Notes: generated from the letters alone by a model not told the origin. Shown: positions 25,576 through 34,998, counted from the first letter of the stretch. The stretch is 64,000 nucleotides of DNA from Pseudomonas sp. B21-023 (GCF_024749165.1 NZ_CP087190.1:3383501-3447500), one strand, 5' to 3'. Program-made: numbers and translations.

Positions 25576-26727
25576 ATGGCCAGCCCCCAACTCCCCCAAC
25601 GCCTGCAAAGCATCGACGCCCTGCGTGGCCTGGTGATCCTGTTCATGCTGCTGGATCACGTGCGCGAAACGTTCTTCCTGCACCGCCAGGTCAGCGACCC
25701 GATGACCATCGACGCCACCGAACCCAGCCTGTTCGCCAGCCGCACCCTGGCGCACCTCTGCGCGCCGGTGTTCGTGCTGCTTACCGGGCTATCGGCCTGG
25801 TTGTATGGCGAGAAGCACCAGGGCCGTGGCGATGTCTCGGTGTTCCTGTTCAAGCGCGGTCTGTTCCTGGTGGTGCTGGAATTCACCCTGGTCAACTTCG
25901 CCTGGACCTTCCAGTTGCCACCGAGTGTGATCTACCTGCAGGTGATCTGGGCCATCGGCCTGAGCATACTCGCCCTGTCACTGCTGGTGTGGCTGCCGCG
26001 CCCGGCGCTGCTCGCCCTCGGCGCGCTGATCGTCGCCGGTCACAACCTGCTCGATGGCCTGCACTTCGGGCCTGAATCGGCGCTGCATGTGCCATGGGCG
26101 ATCCTGCATGAGCGCAGTTGGCTGGAGGTAGGCGAACATCTGCGCCTGCGCACGTCCTACCCGCTGTTGCCGTGGATCGGCGTGATCGCCCTGGGTTATG
26201 GGCTCGGGCCGTGGTTTGCCCGGGGCAGCGACGCCGGCAAGCGCCAGCAGCGTCTGCTATGGGCCGGCGCGGGCCTGCTGCTTGGGTTCGTCGCGCTGCG
26301 CCTGCTCAATGGCTACGGCGAAGCCCCCTGGAGCCTCTACGCCCGCGTCGGGCAGACGCTGATGAGCTTCTTCAATATCACCAAATACCCACCGTCGCTG
26401 CTGTTCCTGGCCCTGACCCTTGGCGTCGGCCTGCTCCTGCTGCGCGGCTTCGAGCGTGCCGGCGACGCCCGCTGGATCGGCCCGCTTGCGGTGTTTGGCG
26501 CAGCGCCGATGTTCTTCTACCTGCTGCACCTGTATGCGCTCAAGCTGCTGTACGTGGCCTGCGTGGCACTGTTTGGCCTGAACCAGGGCCGCTATTTCGG
26601 TTTCGATGGCATCGGGGCGGTATGGCTGACCGCCGTGCTGCTGCCACTTGTCCTGTACCTGCCGGTGCGCTGGTTCGCCCGGCTGAAAGCGCGACGGCGC
26701 GATATCGCCTGGCTCAAGTACCTGTAA
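25576..26727 (+). CDS. DUF1624 membrane protein, acyltransferase-like
   Basis: A 383-residue polytopic inner-membrane protein. It begins RLQSIDALRGLVILFMLLDHVRE, the motif shared by DUF1624 and heparan-alpha-glucosaminide acetyltransferase relatives, with the buried Arg-Gly and Asp-His. About ten hydrophobic helices follow. Transfer of an acyl group to an envelope glycan would fit the fold but is not shown. It stands alone after the carnitine genes; the upstream region is AT-rich (tgttatgagataaca) and may hold its promoter. Confidence 0.8.
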   Translation: MASPQLPQRLQSIDALRGLVILFMLLDHVRETFFLHRQVSDPMTIDATEPSLFASRTLAHLCAPVFVLLTGLSAWLYGEKHQGRGDVSVFLFKRGLFLVVLEFTLVNFAWTFQLPPSVIYLQVIWAIGLSILALSLLVWLPRPALLALGALIVAGHNLLDGLHFGPESALHVPWAILHERSWLEVGEHLRLRTSYPLLPWIGVIALGYGLGPWFARGSDAGKRQQRLLWAGAGLLLGFVALRLLNGYGEAPWSLYARVGQTLMSFFNITKYPPSLLFLALTLGVGLLLLRGFERAGDARWIGPLAVFGAAPMFFYLLHLYALKLLYVACVALFGLNQGRYFGFDGIGAVWLTAVLLPLVLYLPVRWFARLKARRRDIAWLKYL

Positions 26728-26770
26728 AAGCGTTTTCACCCGACAGCCCGATGGTCTACCATGCCGCCCG

Positions 26771-26945
26771 CCGGTTTCCACACGGAATCAAAAGGGAATC
26801 CCGGGCTCGCCACTGGCGATCCAAAGGGAACTGCCCCCGCAACTGTAGGTGCCGAGTCTGCGCCATCGATGCCACTGGGTCTGCCGACCCGGGAAGGCTG
26901 GCGCCGGCCTGGACGCACCAGTCAGGAGACCTGCCGGCACGCATT
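26771..26945 (+). promoter_or_regulatory. Cobalamin riboswitch
   Basis: The 5' part has the adenosyl-cobalamin core aaaagggaatcc, the middle has gccactgggt, and the B12 box agtcaggagacctgccggc lies at 26920-26938. Spacing and order match the cobalamin riboswitch. It precedes the three-gene ABC importer and should shut its expression when B12 is plentiful. Confidence 0.93.
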
Positions 26946-27061
26946 CACCAACCGGCGGGGTGTCCGGGATGGTCATCCGCCCTGGCCGCGTGCTTGCGCA
27001 GGCTGCCGGGCGATGCCTGTCCGTGGGCCATTCCGTGCACCACCCAGGAGATCGCCCCACC

Positions 27062-28075
27062 ATGCCGCACCGCCTCGCCGCCCTCCTCGCCGGCCTGTCC
27101 CTGTCGGGCCTGGCCCACGCCAGCGCCACCCAGTACCCGCTGACCGTCGACAACTGCGGCATGCCGCAGACCTTCACCCAGGCCCCGCAACGGGCGGTGA
27201 CCGTCGGCCAGGCCGGCACCGAGCTGCTCTATGCCCTGGGCCTCGGTGAGCGGCTGGCGGGCACCTCGCTGTGGTTCAACAACGTGCTGCCGGAATTCAA
27301 GACGCAGAACGACAAGGTCCCGCGTCTGGCCGACAACGAACCGAGCTTCGAGGCGGTGGTCGGCAAACGTCCGCAACTGGTGACGGCGCAGTTCGAGTGG
27401 ATGATCGGCGCCCAGGGCGCGGTCGGCACCCGCGAGCAGTTCCAGGAGCTGGGCATCCCCACCTACCTGCTGCCCTCGGACTGCGAGGGCAAGGACAACC
27501 TGGTGGGCGCCGACGGCACCCGCCTGCAGCCGTTCAAGGTGCAGAGCATCTACAAGAGCGTCAGCCAGCTGGCCGAGATCTTCGACGTGCAGGAACGTGG
27601 CGCGCGCCTGAATGCCGAGCTCCAGGGCCAGCTGGAACAGGCCAGGCAGCGCCTGGCCGGCCAGGACCTGGCGCACACCAGCGCGCTGTTCTGGTTTTCC
27701 AGCGCCGACCTCAAGACCGACCCCTATGTCGCCGGCCGCCAGGGCGTGGCCGACTACATGCTGCAGACCCTTGGCGTGCGCAACGTGGTCGAATCCAGCG
27801 AAGAATGGCCTACCGTGGGCTGGGAGACCCTGGCCAGGGCCAACCCCACCTGGCTTATCGTCGCGCGCATGGACCGCCGTCGCTACCCGGCCGACGACTA
27901 CCAGAAAAAACTCGACTTCCTGCGCAGCGACCCGGTCACGCGCAATATGGACGCGGTCAAGCACGGCCGCATCATCGTCCTCGATGCCGACGCCATGCAG
28001 GCCGGCATACGCCTGTTCCGCGGCCTGGACGTGCTGTCCAGCGCCTTCGCCAGCGGTAAAGCACCCCAGCCATGA
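27062..28075 (+). CDS. btuF: Periplasmic binding protein of a cobalamin/corrinoid-type ABC importer
   Basis: A 337-residue exported binding protein with Sec leader ending LSGLAHA. It has the two-lobe helical-backbone fold of BtuF/FhuD proteins (PQRAVTVGQAGTELLYALGLGERLAGTS at the start). The cobalamin riboswitch upstream makes a corrinoid or cobalt-related ligand likely, though the protein is longer than E. coli BtuF. AGGAG precedes ATG 27062. First gene of an operon whose genes overlap by ATGA. Confidence 0.82.
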   Translation: MPHRLAALLAGLSLSGLAHASATQYPLTVDNCGMPQTFTQAPQRAVTVGQAGTELLYALGLGERLAGTSLWFNNVLPEFKTQNDKVPRLADNEPSFEAVVGKRPQLVTAQFEWMIGAQGAVGTREQFQELGIPTYLLPSDCEGKDNLVGADGTRLQPFKVQSIYKSVSQLAEIFDVQERGARLNAELQGQLEQARQRLAGQDLAHTSALFWFSSADLKTDPYVAGRQGVADYMLQTLGVRNVVESSEEWPTVGWETLARANPTWLIVARMDRRRYPADDYQKKLDFLRSDPVTRNMDAVKHGRIIVLDADAMQAGIRLFRGLDVLSSAFASGKAPQP

Positions 28076-29088
28076 GCCGCCTGCTGCCTATCAGCCTCTT
28101 TGCCTTGCTCGCCCTGTGCCTGGCCATGCTTGCCGGGATTGCCATCGGCGAGACCCGAGTCGGCGCCGAGGCGATCTGGCAGGTGCTGGCCAACCAGCTG
28201 TGGCAGGCCGGCCATGCCGTCGACCCGATCGACGCCGGCATCGTCTGGAACTACCGCCTGCCGCGCACCCTGGTCGCCGCCGCTTGTGGCGCGGGGCTGG
28301 CGACCTGCGGGGTGATCCTCCAGGCGCTGCTGCGCAACCCGCTGGCCGAACCGTACCTACTGGGCCTGTCGGCCGGTGCCTCGACCGGTGCGGTGGCGGT
28401 GGGGTTGTTCGGCCTGGGCGGGGCGGTGCTGTCGCTGTCGGCAGGCGCCTTCATCGGCGCGCTGGCGGCGTTCGCCCTGGTGCTGCTGCTGTCGCGCGCC
28501 AGTGGCAGCCGCCATGACAACGCCCAGGTGATCCTCGCCGGCATCGCCGGCTCGCAGCTGTTCAACGCGCTCACCGCCTTTCTCATCACCAAGTCGGCCA
28601 CCGCCGAGCAGGCCCGCGGCATCCTGTTCTGGCTGTTGGGCAACCTCAGCGGCGTGCGCTGGCCGTCGGTGTGGCTGGCGGTGCCGGTCGCTCTGTTCGG
28701 CCTCGCGATATGCCTGTGGCAACGCCGGGCACTGGACGCCTTTACCTTCGGTGCCGACTCGGCGGCCTCGCTGGGCGTACCGGTGCGCCGTACACAGCTG
28801 CTGCTGATCAGTTGCGCGGCGCTGGTCACCGCGGTGATGGTGTCCATCGTCGGCGCCATCGGCTTCGTCGGCCTGGTCATCCCCCACGCCTTGCGCCTGC
28901 TGCTCGGCCCCGGGCATAGCCGCCTGCTACCGGCCAGCGCCCTGGGCGGTGCGCTGTTCCTGATCATCGCCGACATCCTCTCGCGCACCCTGATCACCGG
29001 CCAGGTGATCCCGGTGGGCGTGGTCACGGCCTTGATCGGCGCACCGGTGTTCGCGTTGATCCTGGTCAGCCGCCGGGGGCGCCCATGA
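28072..29088 (+). CDS. btuC: ABC importer permease, BtuC/FecCD family
   Basis: A 338-residue permease with about ten helices. Family marks are YRLPRTLVAAACGAGLATCGVILQALLRNPLAEP near residue 60 (shown to the reader as the LP-R-L...G..LQ...RNPLA pattern) and GAIGFVGLVIPHALRL near 260, the coupling helix for the ATPase. Overlaps the binding-protein gene by four bases. Confidence 0.9.
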   Translation: MSRLLPISLFALLALCLAMLAGIAIGETRVGAEAIWQVLANQLWQAGHAVDPIDAGIVWNYRLPRTLVAAACGAGLATCGVILQALLRNPLAEPYLLGLSAGASTGAVAVGLFGLGGAVLSLSAGAFIGALAAFALVLLLSRASGSRHDNAQVILAGIAGSQLFNALTAFLITKSATAEQARGILFWLLGNLSGVRWPSVWLAVPVALFGLAICLWQRRALDAFTFGADSAASLGVPVRRTQLLLISCAALVTAVMVSIVGAIGFVGLVIPHALRLLLGPGHSRLLPASALGGALFLIIADILSRTLITGQVIPVGVVTALIGAPVFALILVSRRGRP

Positions 29089-29870
29089 GCGTGATGACCA
29101 CCATCGCCGACGCGCCGCTCACCTGCCAAGGGCTCAGCCTGCGCCTGGGCGGACGCGACGTGCTGCAGGGTGTCGATCTGAGCGTGATGTCCGGCGAAAC
29201 CCTGGGCGTGGTCGGCCCCAACGGCTCGGGCAAGTCCACCCTGCTCAAGCTGCTCGCCGGCCTGCGCACGCCCAGCAGTGGCAACGTGCGCCTGCTCGGC
29301 GAAGCGCTGGAGCGCATGCCACGCCGGCATATCGCCCAGCGCCTGGCCCTGGTCGAGCAACAGGCCGACACCCTGGACGCCATCAGCGTGTACGACGCCG
29401 TCGCCCTGGGCCGCACGCCCTGGCTCTCGGCCCTGGCACCGTTCGGCAACGATGACCGCGCCATCGTCGAACAGGCGCTGGCCGACGCCGACGCCAGCCA
29501 CCTGCGCCGACGGCTATGGGGCGAACTGTCTGGCGGCGAGCGCCAGCGCGTGCATATCGCCCGGGCCCTGGCGCAACGACCGCAGCTGCTGTTGCTGGAC
29601 GAGCCAACCAACCATCTCGATATCCAGCACCAGCTCGGCTTGCTGCGCCAGGTGCAGGCGCTGCCAGTGACGACGCTGGTGGCGCTGCATGATCTTAACC
29701 AGGCACTGACTTGCGATCGGCTGGCCGTGCTCGATCAAGGGCGGTTGGTTGCGCTAGGCAAGCCGGAGGCGGTGTTGACGCCGGAGCGGTTGTTGGGGAC
29801 GTTTGGGGTGCGGGGGCACTACCTGGTCGATCCGTATGATGGGGCGCGGGTGCTGCGGTTTCGTGCCTGA
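29085..29870 (+). CDS. btuD: ABC importer ATPase, BtuD/FecE family
   Basis: A 261-residue ATPase. Walker A GPNGSGKST near residue 45, signature LSGGERQRV near 145, Walker B LLLLDEPTNHLD near 165, and an H-loop ALHDLNQA. It powers the importer of the two genes before it and overlaps the permease gene by four bases. Last gene of the riboswitch-controlled operon. Confidence 0.92.
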   Translation: MSVMTTIADAPLTCQGLSLRLGGRDVLQGVDLSVMSGETLGVVGPNGSGKSTLLKLLAGLRTPSSGNVRLLGEALERMPRRHIAQRLALVEQQADTLDAISVYDAVALGRTPWLSALAPFGNDDRAIVEQALADADASHLRRRLWGELSGGERQRVHIARALAQRPQLLLLDEPTNHLDIQHQLGLLRQVQALPVTTLVALHDLNQALTCDRLAVLDQGRLVALGKPEAVLTPERLLGTFGVRGHYLVDPYDGARVLRFRA

Positions 29871-29883
29871 GTCAGCATGGAAA

Positions 29884-29982
29884 GCGCCGCTCACGCGGCG
29901 CATCGCCGGCAAGCCGGCTCCCACACCGACCGCGCCAGCCTGAGGCCATGCGCCATCCCGTGGGAGTCGACTTGGTGGCGAT
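29884..29982. repeat. Hairpin and diverged REP pair after the btuFCD-type operon
   Basis: A GCGCCGC/GCGGCGC stem at 29884-29901 is followed by REP arms catcgccggcaagccggctc (from 29901) and cgtgggagtcgacttggtgg (from 29959). The right arm reaches the stop codon of the next gene. It may end transcription from both sides. Confidence 0.65.
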
Positions 29983-30302
29983 CAGGCCGACTGGTTTACC
30001 TGCGGCAGCTTCCAGGCCTTCATCTCCTGCGGCGTCAGGCTGGCCAGTACCTGCATGAAGGTTTCGGTCAGCTCGCTGCTGACATTGCCGTGAGTCTGGT
30101 AGTTGCTCAGCAGATAGCGCTTTACCGTATTCGGCCAATTGTTCGCCAGGTGAGCGGCCTTGATGATTCCCTTGGCGTCCTGATAGTTGGCGGCGGGCTT
30201 GACCTGGGTCAGCCGGCGCTCGAAGTGGCCGAAGCTCCAGTCGTCCTCGCGAGCCTCGAATTCGTCCAGCAGTTTCACCTTGTACAACGCAAGCTCGGGC
30301 AT
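29982..30302 (-). CDS. Conserved hypothetical protein
   Basis: A 106-residue soluble protein without leader or membrane helix. I do not recognise a domain. It is mixed charged at the front (KLLDEFEAREDDWSFGHFERR) and ends in a helix-rich part. A strong AAGGAG site lies before ATG 30302 and codon use is like the chromosome, so it is a real gene. It stands alone between REP sequence and the VOC gene. Confidence 0.65.
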   Translation of the reverse strand: MPELALYKVKLLDEFEAREDDWSFGHFERRLTQVKPAANYQDAKGIIKAAHLANNWPNTVKRYLLSNYQTHGNVSSELTETFMQVLASLTPQEMKAWKLPQVNQSA

Positions 30303-30438
30303 GCGTGATCTCCTTGTGATGGGGTGGAAGGAGACGGTAGGCGAATACGTCGGGAATGGAAATGAACACGGTGTTGAGCATGGCGGGGTCGGTTGGGATG
30401 GCCTGTCAGACGCCGGCTGCAGGGGCCGGTAGCAAGGG

Positions 30439-30873
30439 CTACCGCGCGGATAACGCAACCGGGCGCTCGCCCAGTTTCTGCGCCAGCCGCAACAGGTAGC
30501 CATCCGGGTCCTGGACCAGGAACTGGCGCAACCCCACTTCGACGGCATCTGCGCGATACCAGACCTCCTCGCATGCCCGGAACAACGGCCAGCGTTGGCG
30601 CTCCAACCGTTCGAGCAGCGGCGCGACAGCGGCGACATCGATCTGCAGGTTGATTCCCCGCCCGAAGGGCTTTTCCAGCGGCCCGGTGAGCCAGTGATCA
30701 TCGGCATCGAGCTGCTCGAGCATCACCTGCGCGCCGTGCAGGTCGAGGTAGGCGAAACGCTGCTCCGGGCGTTGATAGGCAATCTCGAAGCCCAGCAACG
30801 ACACCCAGAAATCCAGGCTGCTGTCGAGGTCGCTGACGATCAGTTCGGGCACCATTGTGTTGCGCTGTAGCAT
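30439..30873 (-). CDS. VOC-family protein, bleomycin-resistance-like
   Basis: A 144-residue vicinal-oxygen-chelate protein. It starts VPELIVSDLDSSLDFWVSLLGF and ends with FLVQDPDGYLLRLAQ, the pattern of bleomycin-binding proteins, in which two domains swap to sequester the drug. AYLDLHGAQVMLEQ is the mid-strand. A metal-dependent isomerase or dioxygenase role is not excluded. AAGGA precedes ATG 30873. Confidence 0.85.
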   Translation of the reverse strand: MLQRNTMVPELIVSDLDSSLDFWVSLLGFEIAYQRPEQRFAYLDLHGAQVMLEQLDADDHWLTGPLEKPFGRGINLQIDVAAVAPLLERLERQRWPLFRACEEVWYRADAVEVGLRQFLVQDPDGYLLRLAQKLGERPVALSAR

Positions 30874-31149
30874 GCGGGTCGTCCTTGAGGGGTATGGGCA
30901 AGCGGACGACATGATAACGCTTACCCCAGCTTCCACCAGCGTGGCCGGCAAGCACGAAACGAATGCGATGTGGGCCGCAGGGCCTGGGCGCCCTTGCCAT
31001 CGAAGCAGCCCAGCAGCAAGGCGACCGTGGGGTGCGCATGGAGCGCCGTAAAAGTGTTACGCCGTATGGCATCCTGGCCTGCGCGCCTGCGCCACTGCTA
31101 AAGTGCGCGCCGCGGCCCTCCCGGCCTCAGCAATGATGGAAACCTGCCG

Positions 31150-31305
31150 ATGGAAAGAATGATCCAGTTCGTGGCGGTGGTGGTGGTCTGCACCAGCATC
31201 GGCATCGCCTGCGAGCACTTTGAAGTGAATCGCTACCTGAAATGGCTGCTGATGGCCCTGCCGGCGATTGTCTGGGTGCGCCTGCGCAATCCGTTGCAAC
31301 GCTGA
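31150..31305 (+). CDS. Small two-helix membrane protein
   Basis: A 51-residue reading frame, MERMIQFVAVVVVCTSIGI followed by a short polar turn and LKWLLMALPAIVWV, then a basic tail. Two hydrophobic helices with a positive C-terminus. GGAAA-like sequence precedes the start. Chromosome-like codon use and the regular membrane pattern support it, but no family is recognised. Confidence 0.55.
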   Translation: MERMIQFVAVVVVCTSIGIACEHFEVNRYLKWLLMALPAIVWVRLRNPLQR

Positions 31306-31361
31306 ATTTGCGCATGGGTTTGCAGTAAACTCGCAGGCCTTAACGTGCCCAAGGCTGCCCC

Positions 31362-31841
31362 ATGTCCCGCCTGACCCGACTGCTGTTGCCCGTGCTCCTG
31401 CTCGGCGCCCTCGCCGCCTGCGACCAGAAGCCCAGCCGCGAGGAACAGATCCTCGCCAACCTGCCCTTGCAGGAAGCCTACGACCACAACATCGAACGCA
31501 TGGCCGGGCTGCTGGCCATGAACCACGCGCAGGTGCCCCAGGACAAGATCAAGCAGGTGCTGCGCAAGCACCTCACCGTCGAGGATCAGCGCCAGGACCT
31601 GTTCAAGTTGTACAGCGAGGAGCACTTCGACGACGCCGAATTCGCCAGCATCGTCCAGGCCACCCGCGACCCGGCCAAAGCCAAGGAACTGGGCCAGAGC
31701 GACGAGGGCAAGCGCCTGAGCGAGAAGCTCACCCGGCTGATGCGCGAGAGCGCCAGCGACCCCCAGGTCCAGGCCCTGGCGCAAGCGCGCATGCAGCAGG
31801 TCGAGGATGACCTGCGAGCACTGCAACAGGCCGCGCCCTGA
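31362..31841 (+). CDS. Putative lipoprotein
   Basis: A 159-residue protein with a lipoprotein leader (LLLPVLLLGALAAC), so it is anchored in the outer or inner membrane; the residue after Cys is Asp, which in many bacteria favours inner-membrane retention. The remainder is helical and charged, with coiled-coil-like heptads near the end. No known domain. It stands in front of the diguanylate cyclase gene with 165 bases between. Confidence 0.72.
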   Translation: MSRLTRLLLPVLLLGALAACDQKPSREEQILANLPLQEAYDHNIERMAGLLAMNHAQVPQDKIKQVLRKHLTVEDQRQDLFKLYSEEHFDDAEFASIVQATRDPAKAKELGQSDEGKRLSEKLTRLMRESASDPQVQALAQARMQQVEDDLRALQQAAP

Positions 31842-32008
31842 CCCGATAGGGCACAGGAATCAATCACGGCAAAGTCCGTGATAGCTGTGAGAAGCCGGAG
31901 CGCCCTGCGTAATCCAACCCTGCAATTGCCCGCCTGCATGGTTCACCTTGCGCCTAGCGCGTAAGGTGAGGCACCTGCTGCATCCCATGAGGCCAAGGAT
32001 TGCGATAC

Positions 32009-33583
32009 ATGCCCCCCCACGCTCGGCGCCCCGACCTGCGCACTCTCATACTCGCGCTCTGCGCCATCACCGCGCTGGTGATGCTGCTGGCCAGTTACTT
32101 CGCCAGCTACCGTGTGCAACGCCAACTGCTGATCGACAGTGCCCTGGAAGCCAACCGGGCCTACGCCGCCAAAGTGGCCGCCGTGACCGAGAACACCCTG
32201 GGCAACGCCCTGCAGCAACTGGCCTATAGCGCCAGCCAATGTGCCCGGCACCCCGATGACGTTAACCTGGTACAGGCTGAAATCGACCGCCTGCAACAGC
32301 AAAGCAACCTGTTCAACTCAACCTTGCGGGTCAGCGCCCAAGGTGTGGTGCGCACGCTTGCGCCAGCGCCACTGCAACACCTGGCCGGTACCCAGGCCAG
32401 CTCGGCCGCGTCCCGGGAAGCCTTGCGCGAGCGCCGTACGCTGGTTTCCACGCCCTTCCTGTCGGCGGCCGGCAACCTGTTGGTGATCATGTCGCAGCCG
32501 ATCTTCGACGCCGACGGACGCTACCAGGGCTATATCGGCGGCAGCCTGTACCTGCGCGAACGTAACTTGCTCAACAGCCTGCTGGGCACGCACTTCTACC
32601 AGAACGGCGCCTACCTCTACGTGATTGATCGCAACCGTCGACTGCTGTTCCACCCCGACAGCCAGCGGGTCGGCACGCTGGTGGGCGACAACTCGCTGGT
32701 CGACGAACTCCCCCATCTTGACCACGGCACCCGCCGGCTGGTGAACAGCCAGGGCGTGGAAATGCTCGCCGGTTTCGCCACGGTGCCCAGCACCGGCTGG
32801 GCCATCGTTTCCCAGCAACCGCTGCAACAGACCGTGGCACCGCTGCGCCACCTGATCCTCAATGTCATCGCCATTTCCGCGCCGCTGGCCCTGCTCGGCT
32901 GCCTGCTGCTGTGTTGGCTGACGCAAGTCATCGCCCACCCGCTCAGGCAACTGGCCACGGTCGCCCGGGGCACGGGCGAGCAGCAGACCACCGAGCGCAT
33001 CCACCAGGTTCGCGCCTGGTACGCCGAGGCTGCGGAGCTCAAACGCGCCCTGCTGTTCGGCCTGAACCTGTTGCAGGAGCGCATCGGCCGACTCAACCAT
33101 GACGCCCAGACCGACCCGCTCACCGGACTGCTCAACCGCCGTGGCCTGCAGCAGGCACTGCGTTTGCTGCAGGCCGAGAAACGCGGCTTCGCCGTGGTGG
33201 TACTGGACATCGACCATTTCAAGCGGATCAACGACAACCACGGCCATGACATCGGCGACCTGGTCCTGCAGCGGCTGGCAGGCCTGATGCGTGGTACCTG
33301 CCGTGAGGGCGACCTGCTGTGCCGCACCGGTGGCGAGGAGTTCCTGATGCTCCTGCCGGGCGCGGGTTTGGAGGTGGCGACCGCCATCGCCGGCCACCTG
33401 CGCCTGACCGTGGAGCATACCCCTATCGAACCTATCGGCGGGATTACCCTGTCCCTGGGCGTGGCCAGCTGGCAGCCCCTGACGGGTGACGAGCCTGGCG
33501 ATACCCTGCGCAAAGCTGACCAGGCGCTGTACCGGGCCAAGCAGAAGGGGCGCAACCGCGTGTGCATCGACAGCCAGGCCTGA
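32009..33583 (+). CDS. Membrane diguanylate cyclase with dCache sensor
   Basis: A 524-residue enzyme making cyclic di-GMP. A first helix (about 13-35), a periplasmic double-Cache sensor (about 40-280), a second helix (about 285-310) and a GGDEF domain (about 360-524). The active site is GGEEF, with DIDHFKRINDNHGHDIGD holding the metal-binding residues, and REGD five residues before it forms an intact inhibitory I-site. So it should be active and feedback-controlled. ATG 32009 has AAGGA upstream; the TTG three codons earlier is less likely. Ligand of the sensor unknown. Confidence 0.92.
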   Translation: MPPHARRPDLRTLILALCAITALVMLLASYFASYRVQRQLLIDSALEANRAYAAKVAAVTENTLGNALQQLAYSASQCARHPDDVNLVQAEIDRLQQQSNLFNSTLRVSAQGVVRTLAPAPLQHLAGTQASSAASREALRERRTLVSTPFLSAAGNLLVIMSQPIFDADGRYQGYIGGSLYLRERNLLNSLLGTHFYQNGAYLYVIDRNRRLLFHPDSQRVGTLVGDNSLVDELPHLDHGTRRLVNSQGVEMLAGFATVPSTGWAIVSQQPLQQTVAPLRHLILNVIAISAPLALLGCLLLCWLTQVIAHPLRQLATVARGTGEQQTTERIHQVRAWYAEAAELKRALLFGLNLLQERIGRLNHDAQTDPLTGLLNRRGLQQALRLLQAEKRGFAVVVLDIDHFKRINDNHGHDIGDLVLQRLAGLMRGTCREGDLLCRTGGEEFLMLLPGAGLEVATAIAGHLRLTVEHTPIEPIGGITLSLGVASWQPLTGDEPGDTLRKADQALYRAKQKGRNRVCIDSQA

Positions 33584-33667
33584 CACTTCGCCAGCACAGG
33601 CCGGAAAAAGGCCGGCCTCCTGCAGACTGCTGTAACATCCCGCGCTTTTGTTCAAGGAAGACGCGCC

Positions 33668-34447
33668 ATGCGCCGTTTGCTGTTCCTGTTGCTGGCCCTG
33701 AGCCTGACCTCGTGCGCGCCCCGCCTGCCCTCCCCAACACCTCCCGAGCCTGCCGCCACGCCGCTGACCCTGCTCGACCATGGGCGCTTCCGGCTCTGGT
33801 ACGACTGCCAGCGCGGCGAGCCGCACCGTTTCAGCTTCACCCTCGACAAGGACCAGGGTCACCTGCCTCGCGTCGATAACTTCCGTATCGATCGCAGCCT
33901 GCCCGAGGGTTGCATGGGCCAGTTCTCGGCCAAGGCCTACTCGACACCCAAGGGCTATCACCGCGGCCACCTGGCAGCCAACAATCATTTCGACGACGAC
34001 CGGGCGGCGATGGACGCCTCCAACCTGATGAGCAATATCGTCCCGCAGTTGGCCTCGCACAACAGCCGCACCTGGTACCAGACCGAGCTGCTGACCGAGT
34101 GCTACCGCGACCTGCGCCCGGTGACGGTAATCGGTGGCGTGGTGTTCGGCCATGCCGGCGCGGCCCTGGACAACGATGCCTTCGTCCAGTCCCACGGCAT
34201 CGCCACGCCCGAGGCGTTCTGGAAGGTGCTGCTGACCGAGGATGAACACGGACAGCCCCAGGTCATCGCCTGGTGGATCCCGCACCAGGCCGGACTCGGT
34301 ACCGACCTGGACCCATACTTGCGCAGCGTTCGCCAGATCGAGACTGCGCTTGGCCCGGACGAGCCGCCGATCGAGGTGCCCGAGCAGCTGAAAGATCAGC
34401 GCCCGCCCCACACCTGGCCACTGCCGGCGCATTGCGACCGAGAGTGA
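33668..34447 (+). CDS. Lipoprotein DNA/RNA non-specific endonuclease
   Basis: A 259-residue NUC_1-family nuclease. The active-site motif DRGH is HRGH here (GYHRGHLAANNHF), with Asn and downstream SNIVPQ (usual N..P) for magnesium binding. A leader ending LSLTSC looks like a lipobox, so it would be envelope-anchored and act on DNA or RNA outside the cytoplasm. AAGGAAG precedes ATG 33668. Role may be nutrient DNA use or attack; no immunity gene is evident beside it. Confidence 0.85.
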   Translation: MRRLLFLLLALSLTSCAPRLPSPTPPEPAATPLTLLDHGRFRLWYDCQRGEPHRFSFTLDKDQGHLPRVDNFRIDRSLPEGCMGQFSAKAYSTPKGYHRGHLAANNHFDDDRAAMDASNLMSNIVPQLASHNSRTWYQTELLTECYRDLRPVTVIGGVVFGHAGAALDNDAFVQSHGIATPEAFWKVLLTEDEHGQPQVIAWWIPHQAGLGTDLDPYLRSVRQIETALGPDEPPIEVPEQLKDQRPPHTWPLPAHCDRE

Positions 34448-34551
34448 GGGGAAGCCTTCCCCCTGAAGAATGAGGCGCAGTCACGTTAAACTACTGCCCC
34501 TTCTCAAACCGGTACACGCAGGTACCGGTGTTTGCCTCCAAGGACGTTGCC

Positions 34552-34998
34552 GTGTCGAAGATCCAGCGTTTCACCCTCTCCCCCCTGGCAGCGCTTGGCC
34601 TGCTCACCCTCGTGGCCTGCAGCGCGAACCCCGAGGCCAGCGCGAAAGTCGACGCCGCCGCCCTGTCCGGTTTCACGGCGGCCATGCAGAGCGCCCTCAT
34701 CAACCGCATCGATGCCGCCAACCAAGGCACTCTGGTTGGCGTAGTCACGCTCAAGCTCACCCTGGACCGGAACAATCGCCCCATCGCCTGCAAGGCCGTG
34801 CGCAGTTCGATTGCCCATGAACGGCTGTTGCCCTTGGGCGTCACGGCATCTTCCTTGAGCCAATTGAAGCAACTGGTCGAGCACGAATGCTGGAGAACCA
34901 CCTACCCGCCAGTGCCTGAAGGCCTGTTCGAGAACGACCAGGTGGAAGTGATCGCCCCCCTTGTGCTGATCTCTCGCCTGCCGATGCCGCGGCCCTGA
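34552..34998 (+). CDS. Putative lipoprotein with TonB-C-like region
   Basis: A 148-residue protein with lipobox TLVAC. The part GTLVGVVTLKLTLDRNNRPIAC resembles the strand of TonB C-terminal or TolA-like domains, but the match is weak. GTG 34552 is chosen because AAGGA sits at the right distance; ATG 34528 is in frame but lacks one. A hairpin (accggta...taccggt, 34509-34530) lies in the leader. Function unknown. Confidence 0.62.
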   Translation: MSKIQRFTLSPLAALGLLTLVACSANPEASAKVDAAALSGFTAAMQSALINRIDAANQGTLVGVVTLKLTLDRNNRPIACKAVRSSIAHERLLPLGVTASSLSQLKQLVEHECWRTTYPPVPEGLFENDQVEVIAPLVLISRLPMPRP

